A stretch of 64,000 bases of DNA from Christiangramia oceanisediminis (GCF_022570735.2 NZ_JANCNS010000001.1:1240001-1304000), one strand, 5' to 3'; positions 17,353-25,633 are shown, numbered from the stretch's first letter. The notes: generated by a model from the sequence alone, not told the origin. Program-made: numbers and translations.

Positions 17353-18426
17353 ATGTCAATTTCAGAATTTAAGAAGGGGAGAGGTGCTCAATTGAACACG
17401 GCAAATAAATTCCATGAGCATAGCCACGAGATAAGAGATGATTTCCTTAATTATTGCGCTTCGGAAGGAGAGGAAGCCGAGGAATCACGGACTACTATCA
17501 TTGAAACTTTTCCGAAGACCATCGTCAATAAAGTGACCAGTCCGGATGTGGGCCTGGAATATTCATTGAATCCGTATCAGGGTTGTGAACACGGCTGTAT
17601 TTACTGCTATGCACGTAATTCCCATGAGTACTGGGGATATAGTGCGGGCCTTGACTTTGAACAAAAGATTCTTGTTAAAAGAAACGCCGTGGAACTGCTC
17701 GAGCAGAAACTTAGAAGTAAGAGCTGGAAAGCCACACCTATAGTTCTTTCGGGAAATACCGATTGTTACCAGCCTATTGAAAAGGAACTCAGGATCACCC
17801 GGAGCCTGCTTCAATGTTTTTTGAAATACAGGCACCCGGTAGGAATGATCACCAAAAATGCGCTCGTTCAGCGAGATATGGACGTACTCAGGGAACTGGC
17901 ACAGGAAAACCTGGTGCATGTGAATTTGTCTATCACCTCCTTAGAGGAAAAAACAAGGAGAATCCTGGAACCCAGAACTGCAACTATAAAAAAGAGACTG
18001 GAAACGGTTGAAAAGCTTTCTACAGCTGGAATTCCGGTGAGCGTTATGATGGCTCCTATCATTCCTTCCATCAATAGCCATGAAATAATGCCTTTGGTAA
18101 AGGAGGTAGCGGAGCGGGGAGCACTGGGAGTCGGTTATACGATCGTTCGGTTGAATGGCTCTATTGGCCAGATCTTTAGTCACTGGATCAAAAAGGCGAT
18201 GCCAGACAGGGCAGATAAGGTCTTGCACCAGATCCAACAGGTTCATGGTGGTAGTTTAAATGACAGCCGTTTTGGAACCCGAATGAAGGGCGAAGGGGAG
18301 TTTGCTTCCCAGGTGGCACAGCAATTTAAAATCGCCAAAAGGCTCTACTTAAAGGATCGCGAGCGCCCCCAGTTGAACTGCAAATTACACGAGGAATTTA
18401 AAGACGGCCAGATGAAACTGTTCTAG
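17353..18426 (+). CDS. PA0069-type radical SAM protein (SplB-like)
   Basis: 357 residues. The iron-sulfur/SAM motif is Cys78-x3-Cys82-x2-Cys85 within YQGCEHGCIYCYARNSH, followed by HEYWGYSAGLDFE, a hallmark of the PA0069/Rv2578c family related to spore photoproduct lyase. VLSGNTDCYQPIEKEL and NLSITSLEEKTRRILEPR are further family blocks. The substrate of this family is not established; DNA or nucleic-acid repair is often suggested. The C-terminus overlaps the convergent HD gene by 4 bp. Confidence 0.9.
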   Translation: MSISEFKKGRGAQLNTANKFHEHSHEIRDDFLNYCASEGEEAEESRTTIIETFPKTIVNKVTSPDVGLEYSLNPYQGCEHGCIYCYARNSHEYWGYSAGLDFEQKILVKRNAVELLEQKLRSKSWKATPIVLSGNTDCYQPIEKELRITRSLLQCFLKYRHPVGMITKNALVQRDMDVLRELAQENLVHVNLSITSLEEKTRRILEPRTATIKKRLETVEKLSTAGIPVSVMMAPIIPSINSHEIMPLVKEVAERGALGVGYTIVRLNGSIGQIFSHWIKKAMPDRADKVLHQIQQVHGGSLNDSRFGTRMKGEGEFASQVAQQFKIAKRLYLKDRERPQLNCKLHEEFKDGQMKLF

Positions 18427-19073
18427 GCCTCACCATTCCATTCAGCGAAAAAATGATCCAGGTATTCTACCATAAAGGCATGACGATCTGCAGCAATTCT
18501 GCGACCTGTTTCCGTATTCATCCGGTCTTTTAACAGTAATAGTTTTTCGTAAAAGTGGTTGATAGTAGGAGCTTTTGAAGCCTTATACTCTTCTTTTGTC
18601 ATGTCCAGTTTTGGTTCGATCTCGGGATCGTAAAGAGCACGGCCCTTGAACCCGCCATAATTGAAGGTTCTCGCGATACCTATGGCACCAATGGCATCGA
18701 GCCTGTCGGCATCCTGAACGATGTCCAGTTCAGTCGAACTGAAATTTCTTTCAGTATTTCCTCCTTTAAAAGAAACATTTTCGATGATCTTAACAACGTG
18801 ATCTATAATAGTCGCATCTACTTTTTCAGATTTCAAAAATTCAGAAGCTATTCTGGGTCCTACAGTTTCATCGCCATCATGGAATTTCGAGTCGGCAATA
18901 TCATGCAATAAAGCAGATAATTCCACCACCAGTGAATCGGCTTCCTCGCCTTCCGCTATATGACGGGCATTTGCCCACACCCGTTGAGTGTGGAACCAGT
19001 CGTGGCCTCCTTCGGCATTTTTAAGGCTGTTCTTTACAAAATCAGCCGTTTTTTTAATGATTTCCTGGGACAT
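18423..19073 (-). CDS. HD-domain phosphohydrolase
   Basis: 216 residues of the YedJ/YpgQ-like HD family. The metal site is spread over GGHDWFHTQRVWANA (first His near residue 23), ELSALLHDIADSKFHDGD (HD pair near residue 53) and VQDADRLDAIGAIGIART (Asp near residue 116). The substrate is probably a nucleotide or other phosphomonoester; the family is loosely specific. It lies 3 bp after the PlsC gene on the same strand, so the two are co-transcribed, and overlaps the radical SAM gene end-to-end. Confidence 0.9.
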   Translation of the reverse strand: MSQEIIKKTADFVKNSLKNAEGGHDWFHTQRVWANARHIAEGEEADSLVVELSALLHDIADSKFHDGDETVGPRIASEFLKSEKVDATIIDHVVKIIENVSFKGGNTERNFSSTELDIVQDADRLDAIGAIGIARTFNYGGFKGRALYDPEIEPKLDMTKEEYKASKAPTINHFYEKLLLLKDRMNTETGRRIAADRHAFMVEYLDHFFAEWNGEA

Positions 19074-19076
19074 AGA

Positions 19077-19811
19077 TCAGTTCTTTATATCTGCGATAAT
19101 GGTTCGTTCGATCAGGGCGGCAAGGCTGGCTGCATCATTAGAACTCACTGGAACGGGTTTATGAGCTTTCAGGGAAACCTTGATCCCAAGGTCAATTGGA
19201 AAACTGCCGTGGCGGAATAATTTCCAGGAATTATTAATGCTGATGGGCACTACCACCGCGTCTGGTAATTTCTTGAACAGGACCATCATTCCGTTGGTTC
19301 TGAATTCTTTTGGCTTACCGGTGCGGCTTCTAGTACCTTCCGGAAAGATCACCGCCGACCTTTTTGTTTTTGCCAGGTAATCTCCAAATTGAGACATTTT
19401 CAGAAGCGATTCCCTTCGGTTCTTTCGGTCTATCAGAACCGAACCGCCGTGCCTGAGATTAAAACTAATACTTGGAATTCCCCTACCCAGTTCCTTCTTA
19501 CTAACAAACTTTGGATGGTGTTTCCTGAAGTACCAGATTATTGGCGAAATATCATACATCCCCTGGTGATTAGCCACAAAAATAACCGGCCTGTCAAGTG
19601 GAATATGGTGTTCATTTTCAATGTGGAAGCTCGTTCCAAGCACATTAAGGCAACGCATCAGGAACCAGTTAAGAATATCCACGCTTTTCTTGTGCGCCTG
19701 GTAACCGCCCAGTTTTAAGCAGAGCCACTGTATAGGGTGGAAAACCAGCAACGTAATAAAAAAGAGAATATAGAAAATTACCGATAAAGGGTAGGAGAGG
19801 ATCTTTTTCAT
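19077..19811 (-). CDS. plsC: 1-acyl-sn-glycerol-3-phosphate acyltransferase
   Basis: Makes phosphatidate from lysophosphatidate at the inner membrane. The 244-residue protein has an N-terminal membrane helix (residues 5-30), the catalytic HX4D motif at His82/Asp87 (VANHQGMYDIS), the substrate block FPEGTRSRTGKP and the VVVPISINNSW block. Length and order of motifs are normal. It precedes the HD gene by 3 bp. Confidence 0.94.
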   Translation of the reverse strand: MKKILSYPLSVIFYILFFITLLVFHPIQWLCLKLGGYQAHKKSVDILNWFLMRCLNVLGTSFHIENEHHIPLDRPVIFVANHQGMYDISPIIWYFRKHHPKFVSKKELGRGIPSISFNLRHGGSVLIDRKNRRESLLKMSQFGDYLAKTKRSAVIFPEGTRSRTGKPKEFRTNGMMVLFKKLPDAVVVPISINNSWKLFRHGSFPIDLGIKVSLKAHKPVPVSSNDAASLAALIERTIIADIKN

Positions 19812-19854
19812 CTTGGTTTAAAACTACAAAAATAACCAAATAGGATTTATGGCA

Positions 19855-19882
19855 TAAAAAAGCCACGCTCTAGGCGTGGCTT
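19855..19882 (-). terminator. Rho-independent terminator of bacilliredoxin gene
   Basis: Read on the minus strand, AAGCCACGC and GCGTGGCTT form a 9-bp perfect stem around a 5-base loop, followed by a run of T (the A run at 19855-19861). It starts 23 bp after the bacilliredoxin stop. Confidence 0.9.
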
Positions 19883-19904
19883 CCAGTTTTTTATTTGAAA
19901 AGAC

Positions 19905-20315
19905 CTAGCAGAACTCGTTGTAAGCTCCAATAAGGTTTTCAGCGATCATATCTGCCGGACGGCCTTCAATATGATGACGCTCTAGCATATGAACTAGTTC
20001 ACCATCTTTGAAAAGAGCCATTGAAGGAGAAGATGGAGGGAATGGTACCATCATATCTCTGGCTTTTTCAGTAGCTTCTTTATCCACACCTGCAAAAACA
20101 GTAACCAGGTTATCTGGTTTTTTCGCATTCTGAAGAGAAAGTCTTGCTCCAGGACGTGCGTTGGCTGCGGCACAACCACAAACCGAATTCACCACTACCA
20201 AAGTAGTACCTTTTTTCTGCATTGCCTTTTCTACATCTTCTAAGGTATGTAACTCCTCAAAACCAATGCTGGTAAGATCTTCTCTCATTGGTTTTACTAA
20301 ATCTGCTGGATACAT
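19905..20315 (-). CDS. BrxA/BrxB family bacilliredoxin
   Basis: 136 residues from MYPADLVKPMREDL. The CGC active site is at Cys46-Gly-Cys48 (VVNSVCGCAAANARPG), which is diagnostic of the YphP/YqiW (DUF1094) family. These proteins remove bacillithiol or other low-molecular-weight thiols from oxidised protein cysteines. An upstream in-frame ATG at 20390 would add 25 residues, but it would lie upstream of the -7 element and inside no conserved sequence, so 20315 is chosen. It is monocistronic, with its own promoter, palindromic operator and terminator. Confidence 0.92.
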   Translation of the reverse strand: MYPADLVKPMREDLTSIGFEELHTLEDVEKAMQKKGTTLVVVNSVCGCAAANARPGARLSLQNAKKPDNLVTVFAGVDKEATEKARDMMVPFPPSSPSMALFKDGELVHMLERHHIEGRPADMIAENLIGAYNEFC

Positions 20316-20352
20316 ATATGTTTTCTTTTGATTATTAAACTTAATTGAAGCA

Positions 20353-20360
20353 CAAAGATA
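20353..20360 (-). promoter_or_regulatory. -7 promoter element for bacilliredoxin
   Basis: Minus-strand TATCTTTG is an exact TAnnTTTG match, 37 bp upstream of the chosen ATG. The -33 position falls inside the adjacent palindrome. Confidence 0.6.
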
Positions 20361-20366
20361 CCAAAT

Positions 20367-20384
20367 TATGTTCAGCTGAACATA
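20367..20384. promoter_or_regulatory. 18-bp perfect palindrome; candidate repressor operator
   Basis: TATGTTCAGCTGAACATA is perfectly self-complementary over all 18 bases and begins 6 bp upstream of the -7 element of the bacilliredoxin gene. It covers the -33 region, where a bound protein would block RNA polymerase. The regulator is not identified in this window. Confidence 0.65.
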
Positions 20385-20491
20385 TCTCATATTACTATGT
20401 GCGAATAGGTTGAATTTATGGGCGCGAAGGCCGAATGCGATACTGGATAGAATTTTGAAAGTGTTATCTTAGCGGCTAAAGAAAATTGCCC

Positions 20492-21226
20492 ATGATCAAA
20501 TGGCTTCTCGCAATTCTGGGATATATCTATTTCCGGTTTCCCGGCGCTATACTTGGTTTTATAATAGGTTCCCTGCTGGATAATTATGTTCGGGTTTCTG
20601 GAGGCGTCTTTACTTCCATGATGGGAAATCAGCGACAGGAAGTTTCTCCCGGAGATTTTGAGCTCAATTTGCTGTCTCTTTGTTCCATCGTTATCAAGGC
20701 AGACGGAAGTGTTTCACAGACCGAACTGGATTACGTTCGTTCCTATTTTGTACAGGCCTACGGAAAGGAGAGAGCCAATGCTACTTTTAGAACCTTTAAT
20801 GAAGTAGTGAAAAGCAGGCAGGTTTCGGCTTCCAAGATCTCCCGATATCTCGCTGCCAGGACTAAATATCCAACCAGGTTACAGATCATACATTTCTTAT
20901 TCGGAATCGCCCAGGCAGATGGCCGGGTTAGTGATGCTGAAGCCGCGATAATCCAGGAAATAGCCGGGTATTTACAAATTGGGGCAAGGGATTTTGCCAG
21001 TATCAAGGCCATGTTCTTCAAAAAGACCGATTCGGCCTATACCATCCTGGAAATAGATAAATCGGCTACCGATGATGAGGTGAAAAAGGCCTTTCGAAAA
21101 ATGGCTAAAAAATACCATCCTGATAAACTGGGACATATGGATGAAGCTTACCGTAAGGGAGCCGAAGAGAAATTTAGAAATGTACAGGAAGCCTACGACC
21201 AGATCAAAAAAGAAAGAGGTCTTTAA
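20492..21226 (+). CDS. DjlA-like co-chaperone (TerB-like plus J domain)
   Basis: 244 residues. Residues 1-25 form a membrane anchor (MIKWLLAILGYIYFRFPGAI, with more glycine-rich hydrophobic sequence after), the middle (about 55-165) is a TerB-like helical domain, and the C-terminus is a J domain with the HPD motif (AKKYHPDKLG) that stimulates DnaK. The layout is that of DjlA. A TTG at 20486 opens the frame two codons earlier, but the ATG at 20492 is the better start. It is divergent from the bacilliredoxin gene and ends 3 bp before the convergent thioredoxin gene. Confidence 0.88.
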   Translation: MIKWLLAILGYIYFRFPGAILGFIIGSLLDNYVRVSGGVFTSMMGNQRQEVSPGDFELNLLSLCSIVIKADGSVSQTELDYVRSYFVQAYGKERANATFRTFNEVVKSRQVSASKISRYLAARTKYPTRLQIIHFLFGIAQADGRVSDAEAAIIQEIAGYLQIGARDFASIKAMFFKKTDSAYTILEIDKSATDDEVKKAFRKMAKKYHPDKLGHMDEAYRKGAEEKFRNVQEAYDQIKKERGL

Positions 21227-21229
21227 TTT

Positions 21230-21712
21230 CTAATTTTCGCGCAGAGCTTTCAGAAGCTGTTCTTTGTTGAGGAACTGGAAATATCGCGCTTTAGCCTGAA
21301 AATTTTCGTCAAGTATCACCATCGCGGGCAATGAAAAAGGCCTGTTTTTTCTGCTGGCCATCAGTATAGCGATCTGGTGAACTGGATTTCTTCTATTCAG
21401 CCGTTCGTTCACAAATACCTGGTCCCCAAACTGAATAGTGTCGGTAGATTCAACGTCCATTTTTACTGCGTAATACTTCCTATTTAGCATATCCTGAATC
21501 TCTGGATCGGTAAACACTTCCCTGTCCATTCTTTTGCATGGCTGGCACCAGTCTGCATAAAAATCGATAAATACCTTTTTGGGTTTTACCTCCAGCGAAT
21601 CATACAGCTGTTCAAAACCTATCCAGTTTACAGCGGTTGTTTCCTGCGCCTTCAGCTGGCACCAATTCAGGAAAATTAACAGTATCGATATGAATGCTAC
21701 AGCTTTTTTCAT
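21230..21712 (-). CDS. Exported thioredoxin-like protein
   Basis: 160 residues: signal peptide (about 1-22, ending CQLKAQ) and a thioredoxin fold with the redox motif Cys56-Gln-Pro-Cys59 (FYADWCQPCKRMD). It resembles the DUF255/DsbD-C-terminal type, with LPAMVILDENF as the cis-proline segment. It probably acts in the periplasm as a reductant or isomerase. Its start overlaps the stop of the TonB receptor gene by 4 bp (ATGA, 21709-21712), so production is coupled to the receptor. Confidence 0.9.
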   Translation of the reverse strand: MKKAVAFISILLIFLNWCQLKAQETTAVNWIGFEQLYDSLEVKPKKVFIDFYADWCQPCKRMDREVFTDPEIQDMLNRKYYAVKMDVESTDTIQFGDQVFVNERLNRRNPVHQIAILMASRKNRPFSLPAMVILDENFQAKARYFQFLNKEQLLKALREN

Positions 21713-24009
21713 AGGGATCCAAGCCTGATTCCAAGGAATACCGATCGCGGACTTCCCGGACCATAAATATAATTGCTATCCCGGTTTTTACCGATATCAA
21801 AATCAGACTGGTAAGCGTTGGTCACATTTTTGACACCACCGAATAATTCAACAGCCGAGCTCAATGATGGGATATTCAGTTCATAACCTAATCGAAGGCT
21901 TAGTTCAGCAAAAGAAGGGGTAGAGGTATACTCATCTACATCCTGGCCGGTTCCTTCACCAGCAAAATGAACTATATCCATTTTCCCTGTATATACGAAA
22001 TTTGCTGAAGCGCTAAATCGCTTGTTGGGTGTAAAGGTGAGCGTGGCATACCCGTAATCATTAGGGGTTCTTAAAAACTCTCTCCTTGCTTCCAGGCCTT
22101 CGATATTTTCAACCGGATCCTTGAATTTGCTTGACTGTAATGTGAAACCGGCTTCCAGTTCAAACAAATAGTCAAAATTAGCCCGGGTTTCAAGGGTGAA
22201 TCCTTTAACAGTGGCACCTGATCCATTTCGTTTTTCAAATCGTTCTCCAAAGTCATCTTCACCCAGTGGTTGCAGGTAAAATGCATCGTTCAGGTTGGTA
22301 TAGAAAGCCTCCACGGTGTAGCCCCAAATGAAATGTTCGGTGGCGCGGTCATAATTTACCGAGGCTGTAAAACTATTCGAGCGTTCTTCTTTCAAATCTT
22401 CGGAAAGAGAGATCCTTGAAATTCCGCCGCCAGCAAATGCGATATGGAGGTCGGTATCAAAGGCCTGGGGCGCCCTGAATCCAGTTCCCCAACCAACCCG
22501 GAACTGGGTGGTTTCCTTCAGTTTATAGAGAAGGGAAAGCCTTGGGCTGAAGATCGCATGATCTACCAGGTTATGTTTATCCAGTCTGAAACCGGAGAGG
22601 AAATTCAGATTTTCGGTGATATCCCAGTCATTTTGAAAAAATGCGCCAAGATTTCGCGTGGTTTGATCGATCAGGTAATTATAAGAAGGGATCTCATCAA
22701 ATACATCGTCATATACGTATTCGGCACCTCCGGTCAAAACCGTGCTACCACCCAGGAAACTATTGATTCGCTGGTTGAACTGGACACCACCCTGGTGAGT
22801 AGTTACCTTTGAAGTTCCGTAAGGAGGCGTTTCGAAAAATTCGATACGGTCTTCCTCAAGGTCCGGGATGATACCAGTATAATGATCCCTGTTAGTTGAC
22901 TGACCTCCATAATAAATTATCAATGAGCTCCTGTCGTCATTGAAGTTAAGCTGGTAATCCAGGCTTCCCATCAGCACGTTATGGGTTCTTTCTTCGCTTT
23001 GTTCGGCCAGGTAAGCGGGGCCTTCAACCATTTCACCACCATAGCGATATTCGTATAAGCTGCTTAAACTTAAGTTCAGCTTGGAATCTTCGGTTGGAAG
23101 ATAAAAGGCGTTAACGCCGAAGGAATTGTCCTTTAGTTCTGGCAATTCTGAAAAATTATCATCGTTGGCATCATACATTCCGCGAGTTCGGTGACTTACG
23201 AAGAAATTGGCACCAGTGCGATAATCCTTGGAAACTACGGTTGCATTCCCGTTCAGAACATTCTGATCGGTCTGTCCGTCGATATTCTCGTAGGTATAGG
23301 TGAGGTTGTAATTATTTTGTTTAGGGATCTTGGTGATCACGTTCACGGTGCCACCGATCGCGCTGGAACCATAGAGTGCAGATACCCCACCGCGCACCAC
23401 CTCGATACGTTCTATCATATTCACCGGGATCTGTTCAAGGCCATATAATCCGGTTAACGGACTAAAGATGGGTCGGCCATTTATCAGGATCTGGGAATAA
23501 CCACCCTGCAGACCGTTCATTCGTAATTGGGTATAGTTGCAGGTCTGGCAATCGGTTTCCACACGAAGACCGGGTTGGAATCTTAAACCTTCTGAAAGAT
23601 CGGTCGCTGTTACCTGTCGCAATGTTTCACTGTTGATGAGATTTACAATAACGGGAGAATCGGTCTTTCTTTTCGCGGTTCTTGTTCCGGTGACCACGAT
23701 CTCGTTAAGGGAATCCGGGTTGGGTTGGAGTTCGAAATCGATCTTTCGTTTTTCGCCATCCTTAAGTTCGATGGTCCTTGAAATAGTTCGATAACCCTGG
23801 AACTGAATCGTGATTCGATGCTTGCCAGCTGGCAAGGTAAGCCTGTATTCTCCATCTATATCCGCATCGGTGCCATTCGTGGTTCCCTGTACGAACACGC
23901 TGGCGAAGGCCAATAGTTTACCTTCTGAGTAGATCGTGCCATAGATTTCGGCTTCCTGCGAAAGAAGGCTTAAAGGAAATATTAATAGACATATCAATTT
24001 CAATCGCAT
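21709..24009 (-). CDS. TonB-dependent outer-membrane receptor, probable iron uptake
   Basis: 766 residues: signal peptide (1-18), a carboxypeptidase-regulatory-like beta-sandwich (20-95), a TonB box-like EIVVTGTR (103-110), a plug domain (115-230) and a 22-strand barrel ending in FLGIRLGSL. It is most like siderophore or heme receptors (FepA/IrgA type). The plug carries an unusual Cys154-x2-Cys157 (ETDCQTCNYTQLRMNGL). It is divergent from the DtxR regulator, with a DtxR-like box next to its promoter, and coupled to a secreted thioredoxin. The substrate is inferred to be an iron complex from this context only. Confidence 0.92.
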   Translation of the reverse strand: MRLKLICLLIFPLSLLSQEAEIYGTIYSEGKLLAFASVFVQGTTNGTDADIDGEYRLTLPAGKHRITIQFQGYRTISRTIELKDGEKRKIDFELQPNPDSLNEIVVTGTRTAKRKTDSPVIVNLINSETLRQVTATDLSEGLRFQPGLRVETDCQTCNYTQLRMNGLQGGYSQILINGRPIFSPLTGLYGLEQIPVNMIERIEVVRGGVSALYGSSAIGGTVNVITKIPKQNNYNLTYTYENIDGQTDQNVLNGNATVVSKDYRTGANFFVSHRTRGMYDANDDNFSELPELKDNSFGVNAFYLPTEDSKLNLSLSSLYEYRYGGEMVEGPAYLAEQSEERTHNVLMGSLDYQLNFNDDRSSLIIYYGGQSTNRDHYTGIIPDLEEDRIEFFETPPYGTSKVTTHQGGVQFNQRINSFLGGSTVLTGGAEYVYDDVFDEIPSYNYLIDQTTRNLGAFFQNDWDITENLNFLSGFRLDKHNLVDHAIFSPRLSLLYKLKETTQFRVGWGTGFRAPQAFDTDLHIAFAGGGISRISLSEDLKEERSNSFTASVNYDRATEHFIWGYTVEAFYTNLNDAFYLQPLGEDDFGERFEKRNGSGATVKGFTLETRANFDYLFELEAGFTLQSSKFKDPVENIEGLEARREFLRTPNDYGYATLTFTPNKRFSASANFVYTGKMDIVHFAGEGTGQDVDEYTSTPSFAELSLRLGYELNIPSLSSAVELFGGVKNVTNAYQSDFDIGKNRDSNYIYGPGSPRSVFLGIRLGSL

Positions 24010-24022
24010 TTCAAATTTTTTT

Positions 24023-24030
24023 CAAAGGTA
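24023..24030 (-). promoter_or_regulatory. -7 promoter element for TonB receptor
   Basis: Minus-strand TACCTTTG is an exact TAnnTTTG match 13 bp before the receptor ATG. The region upstream is occupied by the DtxR-like box. Confidence 0.55.
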
Positions 24031-24038
24031 AAAATAAA

Positions 24039-24054
24039 TTTAGGCTTACCTAAA
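24039..24054. promoter_or_regulatory. DtxR-type operator between TonB receptor and dtxR
   Basis: TTTAGG-CTTA-CCTAAA is a perfect 6-bp inverted repeat with a 4-bp spacer, containing the TTAGG/CCTAA half-sites of DtxR/IdeR boxes. It starts 8 bp upstream of the receptor's -7 element and ends 4 bp before the dtxR -33 element, so one bound regulator could control both promoters. Confidence 0.7.
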
Positions 24055-24057
24055 AAA

Positions 24058-24088
24058 TTGATTAATTAGAATTAAAAATGTATTTTTG
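24058..24088 (+). promoter_or_regulatory. Promoter of dtxR-family gene
   Basis: TTG at 24058-24060 and TATTTTTG at 24081-24088 are separated by 20 bp, a good Bacteroidota -33/-7 pair. The ATG follows at 24107. Confidence 0.65.
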
Positions 24089-24106
24089 GCGAGTAAAATT
24101 TTTGAC

Positions 24107-24763
24107 ATGTTCAGTTTATCGGAAGAGAATTATCTCAAGGCTATCTTTCACCTCGAAAATTCATTAAAAAGTGGGGTGAGCACGAATGCCCTTGCCGAGG
24201 AGATGCAAACCAAGGCCTCCTCGGTCACCGATATGGTCAAGCGTCTTTCAGATAAGGACCTGGTGAACTATAAGAAATACCAGGGCGTGAAACTAAGCCA
24301 GGCGGGCAGGGAAGCAGCTATCGAGGTAATAAGGAAGCACAGGTTGTGGGAGGTTTTCCTGGTTGAAAAACTGAATTTTAACTGGGATGAGGTTCATGAA
24401 GTTGCCGAGCAGCTGGAGCATATCAAATCTGAAAAACTTACCAACGAACTGGATAAATTCCTCGATTTCCCGGAAAGAGATCCTCATGGCGATCCTATTC
24501 CAGACGCACAGGGGAATTTTCATATTTCCAATCGCGTGCTGCTTTCCAACCTGGGAGTGGGAGAGACTGGGATCTGCATAGGCGTTAAAGATTCTTCAGC
24601 TGAATTTTTGCAATACCTGGATAAGCATGATATCTCCCTTGGAAAAAAGATAGTGGTCATCGAAAAAGAAGATTTCGATAAATCAATGCTGATCAAATTA
24701 GACGATCAGGAATTAAGAATATCAAGCCAGATCTCGGCTAATCTTTATATAAAAACTTTGTAA
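24107..24763 (+). CDS. DtxR/MntR-family metal-dependent repressor
   Basis: 218 residues: N-terminal winged helix-turn-helix (LAEEMQTKASSVTDMVKRL), a dimerisation and metal domain with HRLWEVFL and VHEVAEQLEHIKSEKL, and a C-terminal FeoA/SH3-like domain (from about 145). The position of DtxR Cys102 is a glutamate (AEQLEH), as in manganese-sensing MntR, but the N-terminal MntR ligands Asp8 and Glu11 appear as Asn and Lys, so the sensed metal is unclear. A TTG at 24086 would extend it, but lies inside the -7 element, so ATG 24107 is used. It is 1 bp from the ZIP transporter gene. Confidence 0.93.
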   Translation: MFSLSEENYLKAIFHLENSLKSGVSTNALAEEMQTKASSVTDMVKRLSDKDLVNYKKYQGVKLSQAGREAAIEVIRKHRLWEVFLVEKLNFNWDEVHEVAEQLEHIKSEKLTNELDKFLDFPERDPHGDPIPDAQGNFHISNRVLLSNLGVGETGICIGVKDSSAEFLQYLDKHDISLGKKIVVIEKEDFDKSMLIKLDDQELRISSQISANLYIKTL

Positions 24764-24764
24764 G

Positions 24765-25586
24765 ATGGATGTTATTTTAGATTATTTTCAGGAAATAGAT
24801 CCCGTTCTCGCGGCATTTCTAGCCACTTTATTTACCTGGGGGCTTACTGCCCTGGGGGCTTCCCTCGTTTTCCTTTTTAAGGGAATGAACAGGGCTTTCT
24901 TTGATGGGATGCTGGGTTTTACTGGGGGAGTTATGGTGGCCGCCAGTTTCTGGAGTTTACTGGCGCCTGGGATCGAAATGAGTCCCGGCGAGGGTTTCCA
25001 GAAGGTAGTGCCTGCCGTTGTTGGCTTTGCGCTGGGAGCATTGTTCATTTTTGGCCTGGATAAGATACTTCCTCATTTACATGTTAATTTTAAAATGAGC
25101 GATTCTGAAGGGATCAAAACGCCCTGGCATAAATCGGTTTTATTGACCCTGGCGATCACCCTTCACAACATTCCTGAAGGACTTGCCGTTGGAGTGCTGT
25201 TCGGCGGAGTTGCAGCCGGGTTTGAAGGAGCCAGTATAGGTGGTGCGGTAGCTCTTGCCCTGGGGATCGGACTTCAGAACTTCCCGGAAGGATTTGCAGT
25301 TGCCATGCCTCTTAGAAGACAGGGACTCAGCCGTTGGAAATGTTTCAATTACGGACAATTATCGGCCATTGTAGAGCCGGTTGCAGCGGTAATTGGAGCC
25401 TGGGCGGTTCTTACTTTTCAGCCTATTCTGCCTTACGCCTTGTGTTTCGCAGCAGGTGCTATGATCTTTGTAGTGGTAGAAGAAGTGGTTCCCGAAGCCC
25501 AGCAGGGTAATTTTACCGATATTTCCACGCTCGGTTTTATTGGCGGTTTTATGGTCATGATGACCCTGGACGTTGGTTTGGGCTAA
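24765..25586 (+). CDS. ZIP-family metal transporter
   Basis: 273 residues with eight hydrophobic segments. The metal-path motifs are in helices 4 and 5: His134-Asn-x-Pro-Glu138 (TLHNIPEGLAVGV) and Gln171-Asn-x-x-Glu175 (GLQNFPEGFAVAMP). It is closest to ZupT-like importers of zinc, iron or manganese in the inner membrane. It follows the DtxR-family gene by 1 bp, so it shares its promoter and is likely under metal control. Confidence 0.92.
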   Translation: MDVILDYFQEIDPVLAAFLATLFTWGLTALGASLVFLFKGMNRAFFDGMLGFTGGVMVAASFWSLLAPGIEMSPGEGFQKVVPAVVGFALGALFIFGLDKILPHLHVNFKMSDSEGIKTPWHKSVLLTLAITLHNIPEGLAVGVLFGGVAAGFEGASIGGAVALALGIGLQNFPEGFAVAMPLRRQGLSRWKCFNYGQLSAIVEPVAAVIGAWAVLTFQPILPYALCFAAGAMIFVVVEEVVPEAQQGNFTDISTLGFIGGFMVMMTLDVGLG

Positions 25587-25633
25587 AATGCCACTTTCGC
25601 TGAAATGTTTCGTCTTCCATAAAAAGATGATTC

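Noticed and set aside
20316-20390. Earlier ATG for bacilliredoxin
   Set aside because: It lies upstream of the -7 element and the operator, so the transcript would not contain it.
24086-24106. TTG start for the DtxR-family gene giving seven extra residues
   Set aside because: The TTG is part of the -7 element TATTTTTG and the extra residues are not in the family; the ATG at 24107 gives the standard N-terminus.
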